In this document: in pieces, positions 43,568 to 52,468 of the stretch
How positions within the stretch are numbered: the stretch's first letter is position 1
How the letters are laid out: each line of letters begins with the position of its first letter
Assembly (NCBI GenBank): GCA_947502635.1
Contig: CANNAN010000001.1
Location: 310,001-374,000, forward strand
Source: an uncultured Flavobacteriaceae bacterium
GTDB taxonomy: Bacteria > Bacteroidota > Bacteroidia > Flavobacteriales > Flavobacteriaceae
Length of the DNA stretch: 64,000 bases
Direction of reading: 5' to 3'
Notes under the pieces: generated by a model
The model's input: the letters and a program-made list of their open reading frames with translations, nothing else
What the model was told of the DNA's origin: nothing
Database searches by the model: none
Made by a program: the position numbers and the translations under genes

Positions 43568-46543
43568 ATGAATAGAGAAAAAAAAATGCGATCATGTATC
43601 CTGTTTTTAGTGCTTATGTTTTGTGCAAACATGAGTATTAGGGCCCAGGACTTATATGTTGCTACTAATGGTAATGATAGTAATGATGGATCTATAGACA
43701 ATCCATTGGCTACTTTAATAGGAGCCAGAGATAAGGCCAGGAGTACGGGAGCCAAAAATATATTTATTAGAGGAGGACGCTACTATTTTAATGCCACCTG
43801 CGAACTCGATTCTCAAGATAATGGCATCTCATTTAGTGGTTTTCAAGATGAAAAAGTAATCTTTGATGGGAGCAAATTTATTGATCCAAAGCAATTTAAA
43901 ATTGTAACTGATGATAATTTGTTATCCAAATTACACAACAATGCAAAAGGCAAGGTTTACTCAAAAGTGATTACCAATACCGAACTACGATCCCTTTTGG
44001 ATAAACCGAATGCTCAGATTTCGATAAACGATAAAATGGGTACAGTTGCAAGATTTCCCAATATAGGATTTGTGCATATAAATGTTGGAACAGTTACAGG
44101 AGAGACCGTTAACGAATCTGGAACAGAAAGTACTCCAAAAGGTCCAGAATTTAAGCTTATAGAAACAATAGATGCTTCAAAGTGGAATGCAGAATTGGGA
44201 CGGTTGAAAAAAATGAAAACCAGAGGTTATATTTCTGCTGAATGGCATAAGGAAGACAATATAGTTCATGAGATAAGTACATCTGGTGATATAAAGTTAA
44301 GAAACGGGTCTAGATATGGAGTAGCTGATGAAGAGGTAAGTCGATTGTTTTTTTATCACCTTCTATGCGAACTGGACGAACCAGGAGAATGGTATTACGA
44401 TCCTACAGACTCTCGATTATTTATATGGCCTACGGAAGCGATTAATGATAACACATCAATAGGTGTTTGGGCGGGTCCCCAATGTTTCGAAATAGATAAT
44501 GGACAGGATATCCAAATTAAAAAAATGACGATTCAGAATATTGGATTTGGTAATAATGGAGATGGAGCCATTAATGTAGTAGGAGCCAGTCAAAATATAT
44601 TAGTAGCTGGTATTACATTTAGATTTATAGCAGCTCCACTTACATCGGTAAATTTCTGGCATGATGTAAAGAACAGTAAGATACAGAGTTGTGATTTTTA
44701 TGATGTGCCAAACAATAGTAGACTGTATGGAGGTAAAATAACATCTACATCTGTTGAATATGGTAATAATATCATGGAGAATTGCCATTTTACCCAGATT
44801 TATTCAAAGGATTTTTATGGGAAAGCATGTGGTATTTCAGGAGCAGGAAATATATTTAGAAACAATTTGATTCATAATACAAACGGACAACCAGTAACAC
44901 ATCATGGAGTAGATCACCTTATAGAACTTAATGAAGCTTTTAATGTAGGTGTCGAAGAAGGTGACGGAGGTGCTATATATACAGGAGCTAATTTATGGTC
45001 TCATGGAAATGTGATTCGACATAATTTTATTCACCATATTATGAGTATACCTGGTTTTTTTGGTAGAATGGGAGTTTATGTTGATGATAGAGATGGAGGA
45101 GATGATGTTAAGGAAAATGTATTTTATAAAGGCGGTATGTACAGTGTTTTAATAAATGCAGGTAATGGGAATTGGGTACGGGATAACGTGATCTTAAATG
45201 GTTGGGTTGCCATACGCTCTAATAGTGGAGGTACAGCGGAGAAGTATACAGAGATGATGCAATTTTTAACGACAAACCCAACTTCTAATGACAAAAAAAA
45301 CTATATAGGTAGAATGCTAGAGGATGTTGGGATTTCTGGATGGCAAAATGGATTGAATGAAACGAATTGGATTGACCGTATAGAACCTTTTTGGACTAAT
45401 AGATATCCTTTGTTTGGTCCATCTATGCAGGCCTTATTTGATAATAAGTTAGCAAAGCCATATGAGACGCGTTTTCACGATAACATGATTTATGGCAGTA
45501 CTTCTGGCAGAAACTTTGAGTTGCCTCCTGAAGTTGATGTACAGGGAACTATAGATATTAATGAATCTTTGTTTGTTAGTACAGCAAATTTGAATTTAAA
45601 ATTTAAAGAGCCAAGACCTAGCTATGCTCCAGATATTCCGTTTGACAATATTGGATTGTATCTTGATGAGTATAGGTGTCTTGTACCAGATAAAAATGAG
45701 TACCGTCAAAAAGTGAAGCAAAGATTTGATGGACAACCATGTCATAGTAGTTCATCTGTATATAATGTGAATACAATCAATAGTATTTTATACTATAATT
45801 CAGGAGCAGAAATTTATAAATCTATACCATGTTCGGGAGCAATAGAAGAGACGGGCGATGATAGTTATACGGTAAAGGCAATAGGTGAAACCTGTCTGGA
45901 CAAGAGCAACGGCCAGATAAAAATTCAGGCAAAGGCCAGTGGTAGCTATGTGGCCAACCTGGACGGCGGGGCCGATATTAATTTCACCAGTGAGTGGCTT
46001 CTAGAAGACCTAGCCTCTGGTGTTTATGAGCTCTGCATTACCAACACGGCGAGCAGTGCCACCCAGTGTTACGGACTGGAAATAGAGGCAGGTACCTCGG
46101 TAACGGGGAAGACGGTTTCGGATTCGGGCAAGGTTGCGGTGAGTATCACCAAAGGCACGGCGCCTTTCGATGTTTACGTGAACAGCGAGAAGGTCCTTCA
46201 AACCTCTTCGACCTCTTTTTCTGTGAGTGCAGGATACGGTGATCTGGTAGAGGTAAAGACGAGTATTGGCTGCGAGGGTGTGCTCAGCAAGACTATGGAC
46301 GGGATCGCCTCGGTATCTCCCAACCCCACAAACGGGGAGTTTACGGTAGCTCTTTCCATGCCTTTCAAGGCGGTGGCTATAGATATCTACAATGTCTACT
46401 CACAGCTGGTATCATCAAGGGTCTACTCAGTAAGTAACGGTCAGGTGAGTTTAGATATAAGCGGTGTGCCTTCAGGTATTTATTTCGCAGCTGTACAGAT
46501 GGGAGATGATAAGCCAAAGGTTCTAAAAATAATAAAGAAATGA
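43568..46543 (+). CDS. Secreted right-handed beta-helix enzyme with T9SS tail (GH141-like), paralog 1
   Basis: The 991-residue protein has a signal peptide ending in SIRAQ (about residue 26). A right-handed beta-helix domain follows (about 27-720), starting with DLYVATNGNDSNDG and containing LCELDEPGEWYYDPTDSRLF and GDGGAIYTGANLW, typical of GH141-like helices. A linker domain with paired Cys precedes a type A T9SS sorting domain (last 80 residues; VSPNPTNGEFTV to KVLKIIKK). Exoenzyme action on a polysaccharide is likely, but PL6-like lyase activity is not excluded. The tail DNA is much richer in GC than the helix and nearly identical to that of paralog 2. Confidence 0.88.
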   Translation: MNREKKMRSCILFLVLMFCANMSIRAQDLYVATNGNDSNDGSIDNPLATLIGARDKARSTGAKNIFIRGGRYYFNATCELDSQDNGISFSGFQDEKVIFDGSKFIDPKQFKIVTDDNLLSKLHNNAKGKVYSKVITNTELRSLLDKPNAQISINDKMGTVARFPNIGFVHINVGTVTGETVNESGTESTPKGPEFKLIETIDASKWNAELGRLKKMKTRGYISAEWHKEDNIVHEISTSGDIKLRNGSRYGVADEEVSRLFFYHLLCELDEPGEWYYDPTDSRLFIWPTEAINDNTSIGVWAGPQCFEIDNGQDIQIKKMTIQNIGFGNNGDGAINVVGASQNILVAGITFRFIAAPLTSVNFWHDVKNSKIQSCDFYDVPNNSRLYGGKITSTSVEYGNNIMENCHFTQIYSKDFYGKACGISGAGNIFRNNLIHNTNGQPVTHHGVDHLIELNEAFNVGVEEGDGGAIYTGANLWSHGNVIRHNFIHHIMSIPGFFGRMGVYVDDRDGGDDVKENVFYKGGMYSVLINAGNGNWVRDNVILNGWVAIRSNSGGTAEKYTEMMQFLTTNPTSNDKKNYIGRMLEDVGISGWQNGLNETNWIDRIEPFWTNRYPLFGPSMQALFDNKLAKPYETRFHDNMIYGSTSGRNFELPPEVDVQGTIDINESLFVSTANLNLKFKEPRPSYAPDIPFDNIGLYLDEYRCLVPDKNEYRQKVKQRFDGQPCHSSSSVYNVNTINSILYYNSGAEIYKSIPCSGAIEETGDDSYTVKAIGETCLDKSNGQIKIQAKASGSYVANLDGGADINFTSEWLLEDLASGVYELCITNTASSATQCYGLEIEAGTSVTGKTVSDSGKVAVSITKGTAPFDVYVNSEKVLQTSSTSFSVSAGYGDLVEVKTSIGCEGVLSKTMDGIASVSPNPTNGEFTVALSMPFKAVAIDIYNVYSQLVSSRVYSVSNGQVSLDISGVPSGIYFAAVQMGDDKPKVLKIIKK
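45920..46395 (+). repeat. Near-identical tail repeat, copy 1
   Basis: This segment matches 49829-50304 with only a few differences; from about 46021 to 46395 the two are essentially the same. Codons are GC-rich here. Confidence 0.85.
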
Positions 46544-46572
46544 TGAAAAAAGAAACAATAAAAAGTACAACC

Positions 46573-47295
46573 ATGAAAAAGTTTTTGTTTGCTACGATGA
46601 TTGCATCCCTTATGGCCGCTTGCGGTGGAGGTAGTGATGCCCCTAATCCAGATCCAGGTCCAGACCCAGATCCAGAACCAACAGGTAATAATGCGCCAAC
46701 AGTACCCGTTTTGTCGGCTCCAGAGAATAATCTGCTGTGCATAGATAATAATCTCGAGTTCAGCTGGTCGGCCTCCACGGATGCGGAGGAGGACACCATA
46801 AAGTATACCATCGAGGTGTCTCTGAATTCCGAGTTCACTGAAATAACGCATAGTGTCAACAATCTAACTGCTACTAGCAGGGCTATATTGCTAGATAGGG
46901 ATCAAGCTTATTACTGGCGGGTCAAGGCAAGCGATAGCAAGAATGCCTCGAGCGACTTTTCATCGGTATTCCAGCTATATACTGAGGGCTTTGGTGAAGA
47001 GAATCACCTACCCTTTGCGCCTTCGTTACTGAAACCAGAAATAGGAAGTACCGTCCAAGGGAACTCAGCATCCCTGATGTGGGGTGCAACAGATGTAGAT
47101 GGCGACAGCCTGACCTTCGATATTTATCTGGACACAGACCCCTTACCGACAACCTTGGTGGTATCCGACCACCCAAGTAAGGATTATGTGGCCTCTTCTT
47201 TGACAGCTGCAACCACTTACTACTGGAAGGTTGTTGCAAAGGATGGAAAAGGAGGCATAGCCATTGGGCAAGTATGGAGTTTTACTACGAATTAG
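46573..47295 (+). CDS. FN3-repeat surface lipoprotein
   Basis: I place the start at the ATG at 46573, giving MKKFLFATMIASLMAAC with lipid Cys17; an upstream ATG at 46540, overlapping the previous stop, only adds 11 residues. A Pro/Asp-rich linker (DAPNPDPGPDPDPEPTG) is followed by two fibronectin type III-like repeats, each ending in a YYWRVKASD or YYWKVVAKDG motif. This resembles SusE/SusF-type or FISUMP-linked surface glycan-binding proteins, but without the FISUMP domain. Its GC-rich codons match the tail of the beta-helix gene just upstream and contrast with the AT-rich flanks. Confidence 0.82.
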   Translation: MKKFLFATMIASLMAACGGGSDAPNPDPGPDPDPEPTGNNAPTVPVLSAPENNLLCIDNNLEFSWSASTDAEEDTIKYTIEVSLNSEFTEITHSVNNLTATSRAILLDRDQAYYWRVKASDSKNASSDFSSVFQLYTEGFGEENHLPFAPSLLKPEIGSTVQGNSASLMWGATDVDGDSLTFDIYLDTDPLPTTLVVSDHPSKDYVASSLTAATTYYWKVVAKDGKGGIAIGQVWSFTTN

Positions 47296-47476
47296 AGTGG
47301 TAAAGCAGTCATAGTTAATTGAAAAAAGAGTTTTTACAGGAAATAAAATAATACTTTGAGAATTCTTCTAAAACTTTCGAAAAGTTCAGGAGTGAGTATC
47401 AATATTATAATAAGTAAGAACTTTGAAATGCATGCCTGACTCAATTTCAATTTTTGTTAAAATCAGATTGAATTTT

Positions 47477-50452
47477 ATGAATAGAGAAAAAAAAATGCGA
47501 TCATATACCTTATTTTTATTACTTACGTTTTGTGTAAACATAGGTATTACTGCTCAGGATTTATATGTTGCTACTAATGGTAACGATAGTAATGATGGAT
47601 CAATAAATAATCCATTGGCTACTTTAATAGGAGCCAGAGATAAGGCCAGGAGCACTGGAGCTAAAAATATATTTATTAGAGGAGGACGCTACTATTTTAA
47701 TAGCACTTGCGAACTTGATTCTCAAGATAACGGCATCTCATTTAGTGGTTTTCAAGATGAAAAAGTAATCTTTGATGGGAGTAAATTTATAGATTCAGAG
47801 CAATTTAAAATTGTAACTGATGATAATTTGCTATCTAAATTACACAACAATGCAAAAGGAAAGGTTTACTCAAAAGTGATTACCAATACCGAACTACAAT
47901 CCCTTCTAGATAAACCTAGTGCCCAGATTTCGATAAACGATAAAATGGGTACAGTTGCAAGGTTTCCTAATATAGGATTTGCACATATGAACCGTAGTAC
48001 TGTTACGGGAGAGACTATAAATGAATCTGGTACAGAAAGTGCACCAAAAGGCCCAGAGTTTCAGCTTGTAGAGACAATAGATGCGTCTAAATGGGTAGCA
48101 GAATTAGGCAGGTTGAAAAAAATGAAAACCAGAGGTTATATTTCTGCCGACTGGCTTAAGGAAGATAACATAGTCCATGCCATAAGTGCATCTAACAGTA
48201 TAAAGTTGAGAAACGGATCTAGATATGGAACTGGGGAAGGCAGTCCTGCAGAGGTAAGCCGTTTATTTTTTTATCATCTTTTGTGCGAACTGGATGAACC
48301 AGGAGAATGGTATTATGATCCTACAGACTCTCGGTTATTTATATGGCCTATGGAAGCGATTAATGATAACACATCAATAGGTGTATGGGCGGGTCCTCAA
48401 TGTTTCGAAATAGATAATGGGCAGGACATCCAAATTAAAAAAATGACGATCCAAAATATTGGTTCTGGCAATAATGGAAAAGGAGCAATCAATGTAATAG
48501 GAGCCAGTCAAAATATATTAGTAGTTGGGATAACATTTAGATTTATAGCAGCCCCACTTACATCGGTAAATTTCTGGCATGGTGTAAAGAACAGTAAGAT
48601 ACAGAGCTGTGATTTTTATGATGTGCCAAACAATAGTAGGTTGTATGGGGGTGAAATAACACCAACATCGGTAGAATATGGTAATAATATCATGGAGAAT
48701 TGCCATTTTACCCAGGTTTATTCAAAGGATTTTTATGGTAAGGCATGCGGAATTACAGGAGCAGGAAATATATTTAGAAACAATTTAATTCATAACATGA
48801 ACGGACAACCAGTAACGCATTCTGGTGTAGATCATCTTATAGAACTTAATGAAGCTTTTAATGTGGGTATAGAAGAAGGTGATGGAGGTGCGTTTTATAC
48901 AGGTAATGCGATGTGGTCTTTTGGAAATAAAATAAGACATAATTTTGTACATCATATTATGAGTGTCCCTAAGTTATTGGGGAGAGCTTCTTTTTTCTCT
49001 GATGATTTAGATGCAGGAGAAGAAGTTTATGAAAACGTGACATATAAAGGCGGGTGGGAAGTCCTTAAAATGAATAAAGGAGGCGGACATTCTGTTGTTA
49101 GAAATGTAGTGCTTGAAGCTTACAGAGGAATTAGAAATGGTGATGCATCTTCTAGTTTTTATACTCAGGCTATGGATTATTTGTCTACAAATCCTACTTC
49201 CAACGATAAAAGCAATTATATAGGTAGAATGTTAAAAGAGATAGGTGTTACAGGTTGGGAAAATACTGTTACAGCTAATAATTGGTCTGATTTAATAGAC
49301 GACTTTTGGTATCAACGTTATCCAAAATTAAAAGAACTTTTAGAAACATCTAACAATAATAATTCGTTCAAACCATATGCATCTAATTACGAGGGTAATA
49401 TGTTTTATGCTAATGCCAGAAATATTCTTGGAGGCACTGTAGAATCAGTATCAGGAAATCAAGATGTAACATTGGCTATATTCGAAAACCCGAGTACATT
49501 AAATTTAAAATTTAAAGAGCCAAGACCAAGCTATGCTCCAGATATTCCGTTTAACAATATTGGGTTGTATCTTGATGGATATAGGTGTGCTGTACCAGAT
49601 AAAAATGAGTACCGTCAAAAAGTAAAACAAAGATTTGATGGTCAGCCAGCACATGATAATAGTGCTATTTATAATTTTAATACCATTAATGATAGATTAT
49701 ATTATAACTCTGGAGCAGAAATATATAAACTAGTACCATGCTCAGGAGCATTAGAAGAGACGGGTGATGATAGTTATACGGTAAAGGCAATAGGTGAAAC
49801 CTGTTTGGATAAAGCGAATGGACAAATAAAAATTCAGGCAAAGGCCAGTGGTAGCTATGTGGCCAACCTGGACAGTGGGGCCGATATTAATTTCACCAGC
49901 GAGTGGCTTCTAGAAGACCTAGCCTCTGGTGTTTATGAGCTCTGCATAACCAACACGGCGAGCAGTGCCACCCAGTGTTACGGACTGGAAATAGAGGCAG
50001 GTACCTCGGTAACGGGGAAGACGGTTTCGGATTCGGGCAAGGTTGCGGTGAGTATCACCAAAGGCACGGCGCCTTTCGATGTTTACGTGAACAGCGAGAA
50101 GGTCCTTCAAACCTCTTCGACCTCTTTTTCTGTGAGTGCAGGATACGGTGATCTGGTAGAGGTAAAGACGAGTATTGGCTGCGAGGGTGTGCTCAGCAAG
50201 ACTATGGACGGGATCGCCTCGGTATCTCCCAACCCCACAAACGGGGAGTTTACGGTAGCTCTTTCCATGCCTTTCAAGGCGGTGGCTATAGATATCTACA
50301 ATGTGTACTCACAACTGGTATCGTCAAGGGTCTACCCAGTGAGTAACGGTCAGGTGAGTTTGGATATAAGCGGTGCGCCTTCAGGTATTTATTTCGCAAC
50401 TGTACAGGTGGGAGATGACAGACCGAAAATTCTAAAAATAATCAAAAAATGA
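47477..50452 (+). CDS. Secreted right-handed beta-helix enzyme with T9SS tail (GH141-like), paralog 2
   Basis: The start is placed at the ATG at 47477, because it begins MNREKKMRS exactly as paralog 1; the longer reading from 47423 lacks this agreement. The 991-residue product mirrors paralog 1: signal peptide (ITAQ), beta-helix (to about residue 720) and the same T9SS tail. Residues up to about 490 are very similar to paralog 1. The segment about 500-690 diverges strongly (SFFSDDLDAGEEV in place of VYVDDRDGGDDV), and the tail is nearly identical at DNA level. Different substrate details for the two enzymes are therefore plausible. A strong terminator follows about 80 bp after the stop. Confidence 0.88.
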   Translation: MNREKKMRSYTLFLLLTFCVNIGITAQDLYVATNGNDSNDGSINNPLATLIGARDKARSTGAKNIFIRGGRYYFNSTCELDSQDNGISFSGFQDEKVIFDGSKFIDSEQFKIVTDDNLLSKLHNNAKGKVYSKVITNTELQSLLDKPSAQISINDKMGTVARFPNIGFAHMNRSTVTGETINESGTESAPKGPEFQLVETIDASKWVAELGRLKKMKTRGYISADWLKEDNIVHAISASNSIKLRNGSRYGTGEGSPAEVSRLFFYHLLCELDEPGEWYYDPTDSRLFIWPMEAINDNTSIGVWAGPQCFEIDNGQDIQIKKMTIQNIGSGNNGKGAINVIGASQNILVVGITFRFIAAPLTSVNFWHGVKNSKIQSCDFYDVPNNSRLYGGEITPTSVEYGNNIMENCHFTQVYSKDFYGKACGITGAGNIFRNNLIHNMNGQPVTHSGVDHLIELNEAFNVGIEEGDGGAFYTGNAMWSFGNKIRHNFVHHIMSVPKLLGRASFFSDDLDAGEEVYENVTYKGGWEVLKMNKGGGHSVVRNVVLEAYRGIRNGDASSSFYTQAMDYLSTNPTSNDKSNYIGRMLKEIGVTGWENTVTANNWSDLIDDFWYQRYPKLKELLETSNNNNSFKPYASNYEGNMFYANARNILGGTVESVSGNQDVTLAIFENPSTLNLKFKEPRPSYAPDIPFNNIGLYLDGYRCAVPDKNEYRQKVKQRFDGQPAHDNSAIYNFNTINDRLYYNSGAEIYKLVPCSGALEETGDDSYTVKAIGETCLDKANGQIKIQAKASGSYVANLDSGADINFTSEWLLEDLASGVYELCITNTASSATQCYGLEIEAGTSVTGKTVSDSGKVAVSITKGTAPFDVYVNSEKVLQTSSTSFSVSAGYGDLVEVKTSIGCEGVLSKTMDGIASVSPNPTNGEFTVALSMPFKAVAIDIYNVYSQLVSSRVYPVSNGQVSLDISGAPSGIYFATVQVGDDRPKILKIIKK
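49829..50304 (+). repeat. Near-identical tail repeat, copy 2
   Basis: Counterpart of 45920-46395 at a constant offset of 3909 bp, inside the second beta-helix gene. Confidence 0.85.
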
Positions 50453-50534
50453 TGTAAGTATAACAAAGAATAGTGCATTTTAGTGAATTTTTGTCTAAAG
50501 AGATGTATGGGTAATTATAAAAAATATTAAAAGA

Positions 50535-50566
50535 AAAACAGAGAGACTTCGTCTCTCTGTTTTTTT
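50535..50566 (+). terminator. Strong Rho-independent terminator
   Basis: A 13-bp perfect stem AAAACAGAGAGAC / GTCTCTCTGTTTT with loop TTC is followed by a T run. It ends the unit with the second beta-helix gene. Confidence 0.92.
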
Positions 50567-50885
50567 ATGGGATAAAGTATAATCAGGGCTTTAACTTCTA
50601 TATATTTAACGAGTTTTGTTTAAAAAACAAAGCAGAATTTTTAACTAATATCGTTTTTTTTATGAGAGTTAAATAGGTTAAGCTATTATTTAGATAAAAT
50701 ATAAGAAAGAAAAATAAGTCAATTTAAGTAATTGTATCGTTTTGAACATTTTAGACCCCTTTTAGAACATTTTAGATACTTAAGTCTGTTGTAAAGTTTG
50801 TGATATTTACAGTAACAATAAAAGAGTAAAGTTCCCTTTTTTATTGTGGAATGAATTTTTTAATTAATCTTAAAAGACTAAAATT
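50567..50885. other. Intergenic region before the secreted T9SS protein
   Basis: About 320 bp of AT-rich sequence. No gene is seen. The last 100 bp should hold the promoter for the gene at 50886; TAAAGTTTG near 50795 is a spacing variant of the -7 box. Confidence 0.4.
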
Positions 50886-51776
50886 ATGAAAAAAACTTTA
50901 CACAAATTAACTTTTATAGCAATGACCTTATTGACGGTTCAAATATCTTTTGGACAGTTGGTTGTAGTGCCTTTATCAAATGCTACGGGAGGAACACCTC
51001 ATTATGGAATAGGTTCGGGAAATCGTGAATTTCCTATTAATAATATAAATGACCCTTTTTTATATGATCCAGATACTCCGACTAATACCTGGCCTAATAC
51101 CAATGCTAGTGCTGACCCTCAAAATAATTATTTTCAGGCGTCGGCGACCGCAGCAGATAATTGGTGGGAATGTGTGGTAAGTATTCCAACAGGTAAAAGT
51201 ATAAAGTATATGGATTTTTATGGAAGAGATTACAATGGAACAAATTCTGGTCAAGTTAATAGATTTATTAATATAAAAATTACTTTATCTAATGGAGGTG
51301 TTGATCCCGATGAGGTTTTTAATTGGAGCGGATTACCAGAATCGATTTATAATGATGGAATTGCTGATAATAATCATGCAAGGATGGATTTTGTAGCTCA
51401 AGGGTTTTCGGCTACAATGTTGCAAAAAGCCACCTCAATTAGATTAGACCACATAAGTGATAACGATGGAGCTCATCTTGAATTTATGGAATTGCGTTTG
51501 GCTGCAGAATCAACATTAGGTGTTGATGATTTAAAAGCTACCAAATTAGTTGTTAGTCCAAACCCTCTAGAAGCAGGAAATCAGTTAATGATTTCGTTAA
51601 CTAATAATAGTAATGACTCTAATAAATTGCTACAAGTATATTCAATAATAGGTAAAGAAGTTTATAAAACTAATATAGAAGGAAATGATTTTTCTATAGA
51701 TTATAATGTATTTCCATCTGCAGGTCTTTATTTAGTCAAGATAGGTTCTTTTGTGTCTAAGGTTATAATTAAATAA
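50886..51776 (+). CDS. Secreted T9SS-tailed protein, possible carbohydrate-binding
   Basis: The 296-residue protein has a signal peptide ending in ISFGQ (residue 24). A beta-sandwich-like body (about 25-210) contains WWECVVSIPTGKSIKYMDFYGRDY, reminiscent of F5/8C or galactose-binding-like modules, and a type A T9SS sorting domain spans about 220-296 (VVSPNPLEAGNQL to KVIIK). It has no visible catalytic motif. It is flanked by a strong terminator upstream and a long gap downstream, so it appears to be its own unit. Role as a secreted polysaccharide-binding protein is inferred from location and fold impression only. Confidence 0.7.
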   Translation: MKKTLHKLTFIAMTLLTVQISFGQLVVVPLSNATGGTPHYGIGSGNREFPINNINDPFLYDPDTPTNTWPNTNASADPQNNYFQASATAADNWWECVVSIPTGKSIKYMDFYGRDYNGTNSGQVNRFINIKITLSNGGVDPDEVFNWSGLPESIYNDGIADNNHARMDFVAQGFSATMLQKATSIRLDHISDNDGAHLEFMELRLAAESTLGVDDLKATKLVVSPNPLEAGNQLMISLTNNSNDSNKLLQVYSIIGKEVYKTNIEGNDFSIDYNVFPSAGLYLVKIGSFVSKVIIK

Positions 51777-52468
51777 GCATTTTTTTTAATATATAATATT
51801 TTTATAAAAAGAATAACACCACGCTCCTTACCTTCTTTTGTAAATAAAGGATGAAATGGCTATTTGTGTTACGATAATAGTTATTCGTTTTCCTTTATTT
51901 ACTTAAAAAGGATTTATTTGGAACGGAATGAATTCAAGCAAAAAATAATTGCTTCAAATGATAATAGTGTGAATGTTATACAAGGAAGAAAAACCATTGT
52001 ATAATAAATTAAACTATCAGTAAAAACCTGGTTTTTAATATTTCAAAATCAAGATGATCATATAATTTATTAAAGGGAATTTTAGTGATATTAATTTGAA
52101 ATTAAAAATTGCTCTTAAAAAGTTAAAAATGCAATCTAACGAGTGTATTAAGTGCTTTTCAAGGCATGATGAACAAAATATTCACTAAAAAGGAATATAT
52201 GTACCCGATAAAATAACAGTTTTAATATAATATTTGAAAACATATTAATTCAAAAAACTAACCAAAAGTCTCTCAATGTATTTAACTGAAAACGGTTATT
52301 ACATTTAATTTTTGCGCCCTATTAATCTACTCTCAATAAGCCTACCTTATATTAAACATATATTAGGTAAACGCAATTTGTATTGTTAAGAATATAATTA
52401 ATTAAAAAGCATAAAATCAAAGAATAACAACAACTAACAAAATGAACATAATTTAAACTAAAACAACT
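51777..52468. other. Intergenic region before the SusC/D operon
   Basis: About 690 bp with no convincing gene. It presumably contains the promoter and leader of the FISUMP-SusC-SusD operon, but no exact -7 box or regulatory RNA was identified. Confidence 0.45.

Noticed and set aside
46377-46862. Long reverse-strand open frames under the beta-helix tail and FN3 lipoprotein (also 46010-46201, 46922-47239 and 49919-50110)
   Set aside because: They are shadow frames produced by the GC-rich composition of the forward genes; their residues show no protein-like pattern.
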